Both the position numbers and the translations under genes were made by a program. A DNA stretch of 64,000 nucleotides from Zhihengliuella sp. ISTPL4 (GTDB lineage: Bacteria; Actinomycetota; Actinomycetes; Actinomycetales; Microbacteriaceae): assembly GCF_002848265.1 (NCBI RefSeq), contig NZ_CP025422.1, forward strand, positions 1,054,001-1,118,000, given 5' to 3'. Below are positions 53,962 to 61,772 of the stretch, piece by piece (positions within the stretch are counted from its first letter, which is position 1; every line of letters starts with the position of its first letter). The notes below the pieces were generated by a model. It was not told where the DNA came from. It searched no databases and saw only the letters and a list, made by a program, of their open reading frames with translations.

Positions 53962-53985
53962 GTGCAGAAGAAGACCGCCCTGTGA
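53962..53985 (+). CDS. Seven-codon leaderless upstream ORF (candidate leader peptide)
   Basis: GTG at 53962 lies 6 nt after TAGGCT (53950-53955), the spacing seen at the leaderless starts in this window. The frame reads MQKKTAL and stops at TGA 53983-53985, which overlaps the GTG start of the MFS gene (GTGA). It could therefore deliver ribosomes to the transporter start. Nothing else supports expression. Confidence 0.4.
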   Translation: MQKKTAL

Positions 53986-55277
53986 GCTCCCGACGCGGCC
54001 ATCTGATCGACCTCACCCCGCTGAAGGCGAGCCCGGCCTTCGCCCGGATGTGGATCGGCTCCACCCTCGCCGGCATCGGCGGTCAGCTCACCATCGTGAC
54101 CGTGATGCTGCACGTGTTCGATCTGACCGCGAGCACGTTCGCCGTCTCGATGATCGCCGTCGCGGGCCTCCTCCCGATGATCCTCGCCGGTCTCTACGGC
54201 GGCATGCTCGCCGATGCGTTCGACCGGCGGCGGGTCGCGCTCATGGCCGCCACCGTGACCTTCGCCTCCACGGGGCTGCTCGCGGCGCTCACCTGGACCG
54301 GCACGGAGACGATCTGGTGGCTGTACGCGCTGAGCATCGTGAACTCGGCGGCGAACTCCGTCGGCATGGCCACGCGGACGGCGATCGTCCCCCGCCTCAT
54401 CCCCCGCAGCATGCTCGCGGCCGCGTCCGCGCTCAACGGCGTCGCGTTCGGGCTCACGGTCATGGCGGGTCCGGCCCTCGCCGGGCTCCTCGTGGCCCTC
54501 TCCGGCTACGGCTGGACGTACACGATCGACGTCGTGCTCATGCTGTCGATGTTCCTCGGCCTGTGGACGCTCCCCGCCCTGCGCCCCGAAGGCGACATCG
54601 TGCGTCCCGGCCTCGCCTCGCTCGTCGACGGCTGGCGCTTCCTCCGCCGCGCGGGCAACATCCGGATGCAGTACGTCATGGACATCATCGCGATGACGTT
54701 CGGACAGCCACTCGTGCTCTTCCCGGCACTCGGCACGGTCATCCTCGGCGGCGGGGCCTTCACGACCGGCATCCTCACGGCGGCGGTCGCCGTCGGCACG
54801 TTCTCCTCGAGCCTGTTCTCCGGCCGCGTGGTGCAGTACCGGTGGCACGGTCGGGGCATCGCCCGCGCGGTGGAGGCCTACGGCGCCGCGATCGCGCTGT
54901 TCGGCGTCGTCCTCCTGATCGGCGCCTTCTCCGCGACGCCGGCCGGCGAGGACCGGCCGCACGTCCTGCTCATCGTCGCCGCCTGCGTGGCGCTGGCCCT
55001 CTCCGGCGCGTCGGACAACATCAGCTCGATCTATCGGAACACCATGATGCAGGCCGCAGTACCGGACACCATGCGCGGACGCCTGCAGGGGCTGTTCGTC
55101 GTGGTGGTGACCGGCGGCCCCCGCGTCGGCGCCCTCTACGCCGGGACGCTCGCGACGCTGACGTCACTGTGGTTCCCGCCGCTGCTCGGCGGGATCCTCG
55201 TGATCACCCTCGTCGCGGTCCTCGCCCGGCGGCATCCTCGTTTCCGCGACTACGACGCAGAGAACCCCGAGCCCTGA
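53982..55277 (+). CDS. MFS transporter
   Basis: 431-aa major facilitator with about 12 helices. The loop between helices 2 and 3 reads [14 protein letters not shown] (motif A form), and helix 5 contains [14 protein letters not shown]. It belongs with exporters of the enterobactin/macrolide type. The in-frame GTG at 53982 is used because the promoter (TAGGCT, 53950-53955) excludes starts further upstream; AGAAGAAG is a modest ribosome-binding site, and translation may depend on the short ORF before it. Confidence 0.84.
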   Translation: MSSRRGHLIDLTPLKASPAFARMWIGSTLAGIGGQLTIVTVMLHVFDLTASTFAVSMIAVAGLLPMILAGLYGGMLADAFDRRRVALMAATVTFASTGLLAALTWTGTETIWWLYALSIVNSAANSVGMATRTAIVPRLIPRSMLAAASALNGVAFGLTVMAGPALAGLLVALSGYGWTYTIDVVLMLSMFLGLWTLPALRPEGDIVRPGLASLVDGWRFLRRAGNIRMQYVMDIIAMTFGQPLVLFPALGTVILGGGAFTTGILTAAVAVGTFSSSLFSGRVVQYRWHGRGIARAVEAYGAAIALFGVVLLIGAFSATPAGEDRPHVLLIVAACVALALSGASDNISSIYRNTMMQAAVPDTMRGRLQGLFVVVVTGGPRVGALYAGTLATLTSLWFPPLLGGILVITLVAVLARRHPRFRDYDAENPEP

Positions 55278-55305
55278 CGGGCCCGGGGTTCAAAGGGTCT
55301 GCGCG

Positions 55306-55860
55306 TCAGTCCTGCTGCAGCGCACCCTGGAGGTCGAGCGTGATCGTGACGTCTTTGCCGACGAGCACGCCGCCGGTCTCCAGCGCGGCGTTCCAGGTGA
55401 GGCCGAAGTCCTCGCGGTTGATGACGGTCTTGGCGGAGGCGCCGGCCTTGTAGTTGCCCCACGGGTCGCTGCCGAAGCCGCCGAAGTCGAGCTCGAAGGT
55501 GACCGGCTTCGTGATGCCGCGGATGGTGAGGTCGCCGTCGACGAGGAAGTCGCCGCCCTCGACGCGGGCGCCGGTCGAGACGAACTCCATGGTCGGGAAG
55601 TTCTTGGTGTCGAAGAAGTCGGCGGAGCGGAGGTGCTGGTCGCGACCCTCGTCCTTGGTGTCGACGGAGGTCACGTCGACGGAAGCCTCGACCTTGGCTT
55701 CGAGGGGGTTCTCCGGAGCCACGAGCGTCGCGCTCTTCACACCGAAGGTGCCGCGCACCTTCGAGATCATCATGTGGCGGACGCTGAACGTCACCTCGCT
55801 GTGGGACGGGTCGAGGACCCAGGTGCCGGGGCGGTAACCGGGGATGTCGATGCTGCTCAT
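55306..55860 (-). CDS. YceI-family lipid-binding protein
   Basis: 184-aa YceI (polyisoprenoid-binding lipocalin-like) protein. Diagnostic segments: GTWVLDPSHSEVTFSVRHMMISKVRGTF, LRSADFFDTKNFPTMEFVST and LTIRGITKPVTFELDF. No signal peptide is visible, so it is cytoplasmic, unlike E. coli YceI. GGAGC before ATG 55860 is the ribosome-binding site. A promoter with an inverted repeat lies about 75 nt upstream; the TACATTCA element there is shared with the flavin duo. Confidence 0.92.
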   Translation of the reverse strand: MSSIDIPGYRPGTWVLDPSHSEVTFSVRHMMISKVRGTFGVKSATLVAPENPLEAKVEASVDVTSVDTKDEGRDQHLRSADFFDTKNFPTMEFVSTGARVEGGDFLVDGDLTIRGITKPVTFELDFGGFGSDPWGNYKAGASAKTVINREDFGLTWNAALETGGVLVGKDVTITLDLQGALQQD

Positions 55861-55936
55861 GATTGCTCCTCAGGAGACGTCGGCCGCGGCGGCGGCGAAG
55901 GGATGGCACCGCGATCGTCCGCGGCACCCTTCCGAC

Positions 55937-55959
55937 AACATACATTCACTCGCATGTAT
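55937..55959 (-). promoter_or_regulatory. yceI promoter with inverted-repeat operator
   Basis: ATACAT-N8-ATGTAT (55940-55959) overlaps a minus-strand TATGTT hexamer (55942-55937) that can serve as the yceI -10. The plus strand reads ATACATTCA, the same element as at the LLM-duo promoter, which suggests a common MarR-type repressor. Confidence 0.5.
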
Positions 55960-55993
55960 TCCCGTGATGAACGGAAATGTCTCGACATGCCGG

Positions 55994-56025
55994 AAGCGCC
56001 CCGCACCACGGGGTGCAGGGCGCTT
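55994..56025 (-). terminator. Terminator-like hairpin after the FKBP gene
   Basis: AAGCGCCCCGCACC and GGGTGCAGGGCGCTT pair with one interruption around a 3-nt loop, 14 nt beyond the FKBP stop. It lacks a U-run. Confidence 0.55.
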
Positions 56026-56038
56026 CGGAGCGACGATG

Positions 56039-56407
56039 TCAGCCGACGGCGACGAGGTCGATGATGAAGATCAACGTCTTGCCGGAGAGGAAGTGTCCTC
56101 CCCCGGCCGGACCGTAAGCGAGGTGCGGCGGGATGATCAGCTCACGACGACCGCCGAGCTTCATGCCGGGGATGCCGTCCCGCCAACCCTGGATCAGACC
56201 GCGCAGGGGGAACTGGATGGTCTCGCCGCGACCCCACGACGAGTCGAACTCCTCGCCGGACTCGAACTCCACACCGGCGTAGTGGACGGTCACGGTGTCG
56301 CCGGGCTTGGCCTCGGCACCGTCACCCTCGATGATGTCGCGGATGACCAGTTCTGCAGGCGCAGGGCCGGTCGGGGCGTCGAACTCGGGCTTTGTGCGAT
56401 CAGTCAT
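56039..56407 (-). CDS. FKBP-type peptidyl-prolyl cis-trans isomerase
   Basis: 122-aa single-domain FKBP that speeds proline isomerisation in folding. The domain shows VTVHYAGVEFESGEEFDSSW, the active-site QGWRDGIPGMKLGGRRELIIPPHLAYG and the closing TLIFIIDLVAV. There is no signal peptide, so it acts in the cytoplasm. ATG 56407 is chosen with GGTGAC nearby; the frame open to 56443 adds unrelated residues. Confidence 0.93.
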   Translation of the reverse strand: MTDRTKPEFDAPTGPAPAELVIRDIIEGDGAEAKPGDTVTVHYAGVEFESGEEFDSSWGRGETIQFPLRGLIQGWRDGIPGMKLGGRRELIIPPHLAYGPAGGGHFLSGKTLIFIIDLVAVG

Positions 56408-56551
56408 GTCACCATCCAACCCGACCTCCGCGCGCCCGGTCAACGCGGCCGCACCTGCTCACAGCGAACACCCTCGTTCCGCGACTCCGCGTGGAAGTCC
56501 CGATGACTCTTGACATGTCGCGGGAGCCGGGTGCACCCTGGTGGCAGATCA

Positions 56552-56602
56552 ACTCAGCGCCCGGGAGACATGCAGGCATCGCCGCAGCACCGGGCGCTGA
56601 GT
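56552..56602. repeat. Inverted repeat with 13-bp arms
   Basis: ACTCAGCGCCCGG (56552-56564) and its exact complement (56590-56602) flank a 25-nt spacer. It lies 21 nt beyond the stop of the PrsW gene, so it may be that gene's 3' hairpin, although it has no U-run. The 215-nt gap around it holds no gene. Confidence 0.5.
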
Positions 56603-56622
56603 CTGTCCGAGGGCACTCCGCC

Positions 56623-57924
56623 TCAGTAGGCCAGCAGCGCGGCGCGTGCCGCCCTGGTCCGGATCAGCAGAGCCCGCTCGTCCTCGACGGCGAGCGGATC
56701 CCGTCCGGTGATCGCTCGCTGACGGACGGCGGCCAGCGCTGTCGCGTCCTTGATGAACTCGCGCATCAGCGGCCGGCGATCCCCGCGCAACTGGGCGGCC
56801 CAGGCGAGCCCGACCTTGCGCCCGGCCGGGGTCGCCAGCATCGTGACCTCCTCCGGGGTGAACCAGCCGGCGGCCGCGTATTCGGCGAGGCGGGCCTGGG
56901 TGAGCCTGGCCTCTTCCCTGCGCAAGGCGATGATCCCGAGGATGAAGCCGATGAACAGCGGCACCTGCAGCGTGAAGTAGAGGCCGAAGAAGTCCGCGAA
57001 GGTCGCCGACCCGTTCCACAGCCCATGCAGGAAGATCGCTCCGAGCATGCCGAGCAGCCCCGCGCCGAGTGCGGCTCCCGCCGAGGCATGACGACGGGCC
57101 ACGAGCCCGATCGCGAATCCGGTCAGCGAGGTGAACATGGCGTGCGCGAACGGCGACAGCACCGCGCGCACGATGAACGTGACGCCGAGCTGCTCGCCGC
57201 CGCCCTCGATGAGGCTGATGGCGAAGTACTGGATGTTCTCGGTGAACGCGAAGCCCGCACCCACGAGCGCGCCGTAGACGACGCCGTCGATCGGCCCGTC
57301 GAACGACCGCCGCGCCAGCAGGAAGATGAGGAAGACACCGAGGCCCTTCCAGAACTCTTCGACGATCGGCGCCTGGATCACCGCGGAGAACTCCTCGGAG
57401 CGGATGCCGAGCAGCATGGTGAGGCCGATGTCGACGAGGAGGGTGAGGCCGACGGCGGCCACGGCACCCCAGGCGATCGCGAACGCCACAAGACGCTTGG
57501 GCTCCGGCTCCCAGCGGTCGATCATGCGCACGCCGAGGAAGACGATGGTGAGCGGGATCAGCGCCAGCACGAGGCCGATCACGGACGCCGTCGGTCCGAG
57601 CGCCCAGCCGAAGTAGCCGATGAGAGCGAGCAGCAGGAAGCCGAGGAAGCCGAACAGCCACAGCGAGATGGTGCGGCCCTTCTTGTTCGGCACCGGCAGC
57701 GCCGGGAGCGATTCCGCGGGTGACGGCGCGACCGGTGCCGGCGGCGTGTAGGGCGTCGGCTGCGCGAGCGCCGACGCATAGCCCGGCTGCTGCCCGAACG
57801 ACGGCGGCAGATACGGCGACTGTGCGTACTGCGCGGCGGAGTACGCGGTCGGCTGCGGTGGCGTCGCCGACGGCGGCGTGTACCGGGCGGGCTGCTGGGG
57901 GTCGGACGGTCCTCCGAAGGTCAT
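56623..57924 (-). CDS. PrsW-family intramembrane metalloprotease
   Basis: 433-aa PrsW-type glutamic/metallo-protease. A Pro/Gln/Tyr-rich cytoplasmic N terminus (about 1-78) leads into eight or so helices. Active-site motifs: APIVEEFWKG with EE, FAFTENIQYF, SPFAHAMFTS with His, and LHGLWNG. In Bacillus PrsW cleaves an anti-sigma factor; no sigma/anti-sigma pair is near. TAAGCT (minus 57936-57931) ends 6 nt before ATG 57924, so this start is preferred over TTG 57930. Confidence 0.9.
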   Translation of the reverse strand: MTFGGPSDPQQPARYTPPSATPPQPTAYSAAQYAQSPYLPPSFGQQPGYASALAQPTPYTPPAPVAPSPAESLPALPVPNKKGRTISLWLFGFLGFLLLALIGYFGWALGPTASVIGLVLALIPLTIVFLGVRMIDRWEPEPKRLVAFAIAWGAVAAVGLTLLVDIGLTMLLGIRSEEFSAVIQAPIVEEFWKGLGVFLIFLLARRSFDGPIDGVVYGALVGAGFAFTENIQYFAISLIEGGGEQLGVTFIVRAVLSPFAHAMFTSLTGFAIGLVARRHASAGAALGAGLLGMLGAIFLHGLWNGSATFADFFGLYFTLQVPLFIGFILGIIALRREEARLTQARLAEYAAAGWFTPEEVTMLATPAGRKVGLAWAAQLRGDRRPLMREFIKDATALAAVRQRAITGRDPLAVEDERALLIRTRAARAALLAY

Positions 57925-58013
57925 GGTCAAAGCTTATGGGGCACAAGCATCCGCACCGGGCTCTGGGGGCTTCCTCCACCCGTCGGACCACACGCACCCG
58001 GTAGCGTAGAAGC

Positions 58014-58883
58014 ATGCGGTTCGCTCACCTGCGCCGTCCAGACTCCCCCGGTGCGGTTCTCGCCGTGGTGGAGGGCTCGGACGCCATCCTCGTCTCCGAT
58101 CTCCTGTCCGACGCGCCTGCCACCCTGCAGCAGCTGATCGAGCGAGGAGACGCCGGACTCGACGAGCTCCGCGCCGCCCTGCGCGAGGGCACGGCACCGC
58201 GCCACCCGCTGACCGGCTGGGGTTTCGCCTCCGCCGTGATCGCGCCGCCGGCGGTGCTCGCCGTCGGCCTCAACTACGCCGCGCACTCCAGCGAGCTCGG
58301 CCTCAAGACCGACGCCGCCCCGACCGTCTTCACCCTGTGGCCGAATTCGCTCACCGGGCACGACCAGACGACGTCGTGGCCGCGCAGCCTCAGCGAGGCC
58401 GTCGACTACGAAGCGGAACTGGGTGTGCTCATCGGCACCCCGGCGAAGGACGTGCCGGAGAAAGACGCGCTCTCGCACGTCTGGGGGTACACGGTCGTCA
58501 ACGACATCACCGCGCGGAACATCCAATTCTCCGAGGCGCAGTGGTCGCGCTGCAAGTCGTTCGACGGGTTCACCCCCACCGGCCCCTTCGCCGTGACCGC
58601 CGACGAGATCGCCGACCCGCAGGACCTCCACATCTGGACCGTCGTCGACGGGCACACCGTGCAGGACGCCAGCACCGACCAGATGGTGCGGTCGGTCGCG
58701 AAGCTCATCGCGCACCTGTCCCAGTCGCTCACGCTGCTGCCGGGCACGCTCATCTCGACCGGCAGCCCCGGCGGCGCCGGCTACTCCCGCGACCCGCAGA
58801 TCTTCCTCCGCGATCGCTCGACCGTCACGGTCGGCATCGACGGGATCGGTGAACTCACCACCCACTGCCGCATCCTCGACTGA
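58014..58883 (+). CDS. Fumarylacetoacetate hydrolase-family protein
   Basis: 289-aa FAH-superfamily hydrolase/decarboxylase. The core begins VLAVGLNYAAHSSELG; the metal-binding EAELGVLIG and YTVVNDITARNIQ, then GPFAV, and STGSPGGAGYSRDP are all typical. Members hydrolyse or decarboxylate 2,4-dioxo acids from aromatic catabolism, or act as oxaloacetate decarboxylase or acylpyruvase; substrate unknown. TAGCGT at 58002-58007 precedes the ATG by 6 nt. Confidence 0.9.
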   Translation: MRFAHLRRPDSPGAVLAVVEGSDAILVSDLLSDAPATLQQLIERGDAGLDELRAALREGTAPRHPLTGWGFASAVIAPPAVLAVGLNYAAHSSELGLKTDAAPTVFTLWPNSLTGHDQTTSWPRSLSEAVDYEAELGVLIGTPAKDVPEKDALSHVWGYTVVNDITARNIQFSEAQWSRCKSFDGFTPTGPFAVTADEIADPQDLHIWTVVDGHTVQDASTDQMVRSVAKLIAHLSQSLTLLPGTLISTGSPGGAGYSRDPQIFLRDRSTVTVGIDGIGELTTHCRILD

Positions 58884-58887
58884 CCTC

Positions 58888-58937
58888 GGATACATGAAGG
58901 GGACGGGAGCGCCGGCTCCCGTCCCCTTCGTGTATCC
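58888..58937. terminator. Long bidirectional terminator hairpin
   Basis: Arms at 58888-58910 and 58915-58937 are complementary at 22 of 23 positions with a 4-nt loop; the inner part is GAAGGGGACGGGAGC. It lies between the convergent FAH-family and aspA genes and can act for both. Confidence 0.75.
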
Positions 58938-58946
58938 GGCCGATGC

Positions 58947-60407
58947 TCAGATCTGGATGAGGTCGTCCGGGGCGATGATCGGGATGGCCGCCGTGACCGC
59001 TTCCAGGCCCGACAGGCGCGCCGGGGACAGCTGCTTGGTGACCTCATCGCGCGACATGAGTCCGGCCTCGACCACGAGATCGGCGACGTTGCGGTTGGTC
59101 AGCAGGGCCGTCTTGGCGAGGGCCGCGGCCGCCGCGTAGCCGATGAAGGGCGTGAGCGCCGTGATGACGCCGACCGAGGCACCGACCATCGCTCCCAGGC
59201 GGTCGCGGTTGGCGGTGATGCCCTCGACGCAGTTCACGCGCAGCGTCCACATGGCCTGACGCATCCAGGTGATGGACTGGAAGATCGAGTGCGCGATGAC
59301 GGGTTCGAAGGCGTTGAGCTGGAGCTGACCGCCCTCGACGGCCATGGTCACCGTCATGTCGGCGCCGACGACGGCGAACGCCACCTGGTTCACGACCTCC
59401 GGGATCACCGGGTTGACCTTGCCGGGCATGATGCTGGATCCGGCCTGCCGCGCGGGCAGGTTGATCTCGCCCAGGCCCGCCTGCGGACCGGACGACAGCA
59501 GCCGCAGGTCGTTGCAGATCTTCGAGAGCTTGATGGCGTTCCGCTTGAGCGACGACGAGAACGACATGAAGGCGCCCGTGTCGCTCGTGGACTCGACGAG
59601 GTCGGTTGCCGTCTCGAGGTCGAGCCCCGTGATCTCGCGAAGGTGCTTCAGCACGGCCGGCGCGTAGTCGGGGTGCGTCGTGATGCCGGTTCCGATGGCG
59701 GTCGCGCCCATGTTGATCTCGAACATGAGCGACGCGTTCTCCGTGAGACGGCTGTGGTCCTCGCCCAGCGTCGTCGCGAAGCCGTGGAATTCCTGCCCCA
59801 GCGTCATGGGCACGGCGTCCTGGAGCTGGGTGCGGCCGACCTTGAGGATGTCGTGGAACTCTCCCGCCTTGCCGAGGAACGCGACGCGCAGCGCGTCCAG
59901 CTCGTCGAGGAGCGAACGCAGCGTGAGCGAGAGACCGATCTTGACCGCCGTCGGATAGACGTCGTTCGTCGACTGGCTGCGGTTGGTGTGGTCGATCGGC
60001 GAGAGGAAGGCATAGTCGCCCTTCTCGCGTCCGGCCATCTCGAGCGCGATGTTGGTGATGACCTCGTTCGCGTTCATGTTGGTCGACGTGCCGGCGCCGC
60101 CCTGGATGACGCCGACCGTGAACTGGTCGTGGAACTCGCCGTCGATGACGCGCTGCGCCGCACGGTCGATGAGGTCGGCTCGCTCGGCGTCGAGGACGCC
60201 GATCTCCTTGTTGGCCCTGGCACTGGCCTGCTTGACCATCGCCAGCGCGATCACCAGTTCGGGGTACACCGAGATGGGGCGCTTCGTGATCGGGAAGTTC
60301 GCGTCGGCGCGGGCGGTGTGGATCCCCCAGTACGCGTCAGCGGGAATCTCCATGCTCCCCAGCGAATCGGTCTCGGTGCGGGTATGGGCGGGCGCGGCAG
60401 AAGCCAT
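58947..60407 (-). CDS. aspA: Aspartate ammonia-lyase
   Basis: 486-aa aspartase converting L-aspartate to fumarate and ammonia. Superfamily signature GSSIMPGKVNPV carries the catalytic Ser loop; STNDVYPTA and GGAGTSTNMNANEV are the other active-site regions. The aspartase rather than fumarase identity rests on overall resemblance (the N-terminal DSLGSMEIPADAYWGIHT block). GAGGATGTGAC is the ribosome-binding site. The promoter (TAGACT, minus 60462-60457) overlaps the stop codon of the upstream gene and continues GGACGCAT, as at dapB. Confidence 0.92.
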   Translation of the reverse strand: MASAAPAHTRTETDSLGSMEIPADAYWGIHTARADANFPITKRPISVYPELVIALAMVKQASARANKEIGVLDAERADLIDRAAQRVIDGEFHDQFTVGVIQGGAGTSTNMNANEVITNIALEMAGREKGDYAFLSPIDHTNRSQSTNDVYPTAVKIGLSLTLRSLLDELDALRVAFLGKAGEFHDILKVGRTQLQDAVPMTLGQEFHGFATTLGEDHSRLTENASLMFEINMGATAIGTGITTHPDYAPAVLKHLREITGLDLETATDLVESTSDTGAFMSFSSSLKRNAIKLSKICNDLRLLSSGPQAGLGEINLPARQAGSSIMPGKVNPVIPEVVNQVAFAVVGADMTVTMAVEGGQLQLNAFEPVIAHSIFQSITWMRQAMWTLRVNCVEGITANRDRLGAMVGASVGVITALTPFIGYAAAAALAKTALLTNRNVADLVVEAGLMSRDEVTKQLSPARLSGLEAVTAAIPIIAPDDLIQI

Positions 60408-60446
60408 GTCACATCCTCGTGGGTCGTGGCGAACGGAAAGGTTGGG

Positions 60447-60462
60447 GGATGCGTCCAGTCTA
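60447..60462 (-). promoter_or_regulatory. aspA promoter, start region shared with dapB
   Basis: The minus strand reads TAGACTGGACGCAT then CC. The same 14 nt occur at dapB (36480-36467), where the AT belongs to the start codon, and CTGGACGCAT recurs at dapA. The TAG of the hexamer is also the stop codon of the phosphodiesterase gene. Transcription would start near 60450, giving aspA a leader of about 43 nt. Confidence 0.55.
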
Positions 60463-61389
60463 CGCCGGTCCCTGCGGGGATTTCCGGGAGAAGGCCTCCA
60501 GCCGCCCTTCCGGGGTCAGGGCCGCCATGCGAGCGATCCACTCCTCCGAGAAGTAGTCGCCCGTCGGCGCATCGACCACGGGGACGACGGTATGGGTGAT
60601 GGTCTCCGGCCGCACGTGCACGAGCTGGAACGACTGGGCGGCGTCCATGCCGTTCACGTCCGCGGCCGGGCGGGCGACATTCATCGTGTAGCAGGTGGCG
60701 GAGGCCACGCTCACCGGGACACCGGCGAAGAGCCCGTGCGAGGAATAGTGCAGGTGGCCGGCGAGGATGCCGCGGACATCGGTGCCGCGGATGACGGCGG
60801 CGAGCTCGTCCTGATGGCGGAGTTCGAGGATGTCGAACAGCGGCAGGTGGCTGGGCAACGGCGGGTGGTGCATCGCCAGAAGCGTGCCGTGCGGCGCCGG
60901 CTCGGCGAGGACCTCGGCGAGCCATCCCAGTTGGGCCGGGTCGAGGTCGCCGTGGTGCCAACCGGGGACGCTCGTGTCGAGGGCCACCAGGCGCAGACCG
61001 TCGAGATCCCACACCCCGGTGACGGGCTCCTCGGTGGGCTCGCCGTCGAGGAGCGCCTCGCGCAGCGCCGGTCGTTCGTCGTGGTTGCCCGCGACCCAGA
61101 CCACAGGAGCGCCGAGTTCGGCGGCGACCGGCTCGATCGCGGCCCGCAGCCGGCGGTAGGCGTCCGGCTCGCCAAGGTCGGTGAGATCGCCGGTGACCAC
61201 GATGGCGGCGGGAGCAGGATGCACGGCGCGGATCGCCTCGAGCGTCCGCGCGAACGTGCGCTCGACGTCGTACCGTCCTCCCAGCGCGGCGCCGCCCGCG
61301 AGGAAATGCGGGTCGCTGACGTGGATCAGGACATGGGTGGCGGGCTCGTATCGACCGAAGACCGGGGGCGTTCCGTTCGTTGCGGACAT
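60460..61389 (-). CDS. Metallophosphoesterase (CpdA-like phosphodiesterase)
   Basis: 309-aa calcineurin-like phosphoesterase, resembling cyclic-nucleotide phosphodiesterases. All five metal motifs are present in order: SDPHF (25-29), GDLTD, GNHDER, MHHPPLPSH and GHLHYSSHG. cAMP as substrate is only a family-level guess. It starts at ATG 61389 and ends inside the aspA promoter. Confidence 0.88.
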   Translation of the reverse strand: MSATNGTPPVFGRYEPATHVLIHVSDPHFLAGGAALGGRYDVERTFARTLEAIRAVHPAPAAIVVTGDLTDLGEPDAYRRLRAAIEPVAAELGAPVVWVAGNHDERPALREALLDGEPTEEPVTGVWDLDGLRLVALDTSVPGWHHGDLDPAQLGWLAEVLAEPAPHGTLLAMHHPPLPSHLPLFDILELRHQDELAAVIRGTDVRGILAGHLHYSSHGLFAGVPVSVASATCYTMNVARPAADVNGMDAAQSFQLVHVRPETITHTVVPVVDAPTGDYFSEEWIARMAALTPEGRLEAFSRKSPQGPA

Positions 61390-61436
61390 GCCCTCAGCCT
61401 AGGGGCGGGCACGGACGCCCTCCCGCGCCGGTTCGA

Positions 61437-61772
61437 TCAGTGCCCGACGACGATGAGCAGGATCCCGGCGATGACCGCGGCGCCGCAGAGGACGAAGCAC
61501 GCGTAGGCACCCACGAGTGCCAGCGTCTTCTGCCCCTCGGTGAGCGGGCTCTTCTTCGCGGCCTTGGCCGCCTGCTTCGCGGCGCGCTTGAGCTCCTTCT
61601 CGGAGATCACCGTGATCGCGTCAGTGAACTCCGCCGGGCTCACGACCGGTGCCCGTCCGCTCCGCACGAGCAGGCGCAGACCGAGGGCGTAGAAGGTGAC
61701 GATGGCGGCGGCCCCGACCAGGGCGGCGGCGAACACCTGCAGGAAGGCGAGCCAGTCGATCGTGACGTTCAT
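61437..61772 (-). CDS. Small membrane protein coupled to the PiT transporter
   Basis: 111-aa protein with two hydrophobic helices at its ends (FLQVFAAALVGAAAIVTFYAL; ALVGAYACFVLCGAAVIAGI, shown in part) and a basic Lys/Ala middle (ELKRAAKQAAKAAKKS). Its ATG overlaps the transporter stop (ATGA), so it is made together with PiT and may be an accessory subunit; similar genes follow pit in related actinobacteria. Function untested. Confidence 0.75.
   Translation of the reverse strand: MNVTIDWLAFLQVFAAALVGAAAIVTFYALGLRLLVRSGRAPVVSPAEFTDAITVISEKELKRAAKQAAKAAKKSPLTEGQKTLALVGAYACFVLCGAAVIAGILLIVVGH

Noticed and set aside
57925..57930. TTG at 57930 as the PrsW start (two codons earlier).
   Set aside because: TAAGCT sits 6 nt before ATG 57924, so the TTG would lie upstream of the expected transcription start.
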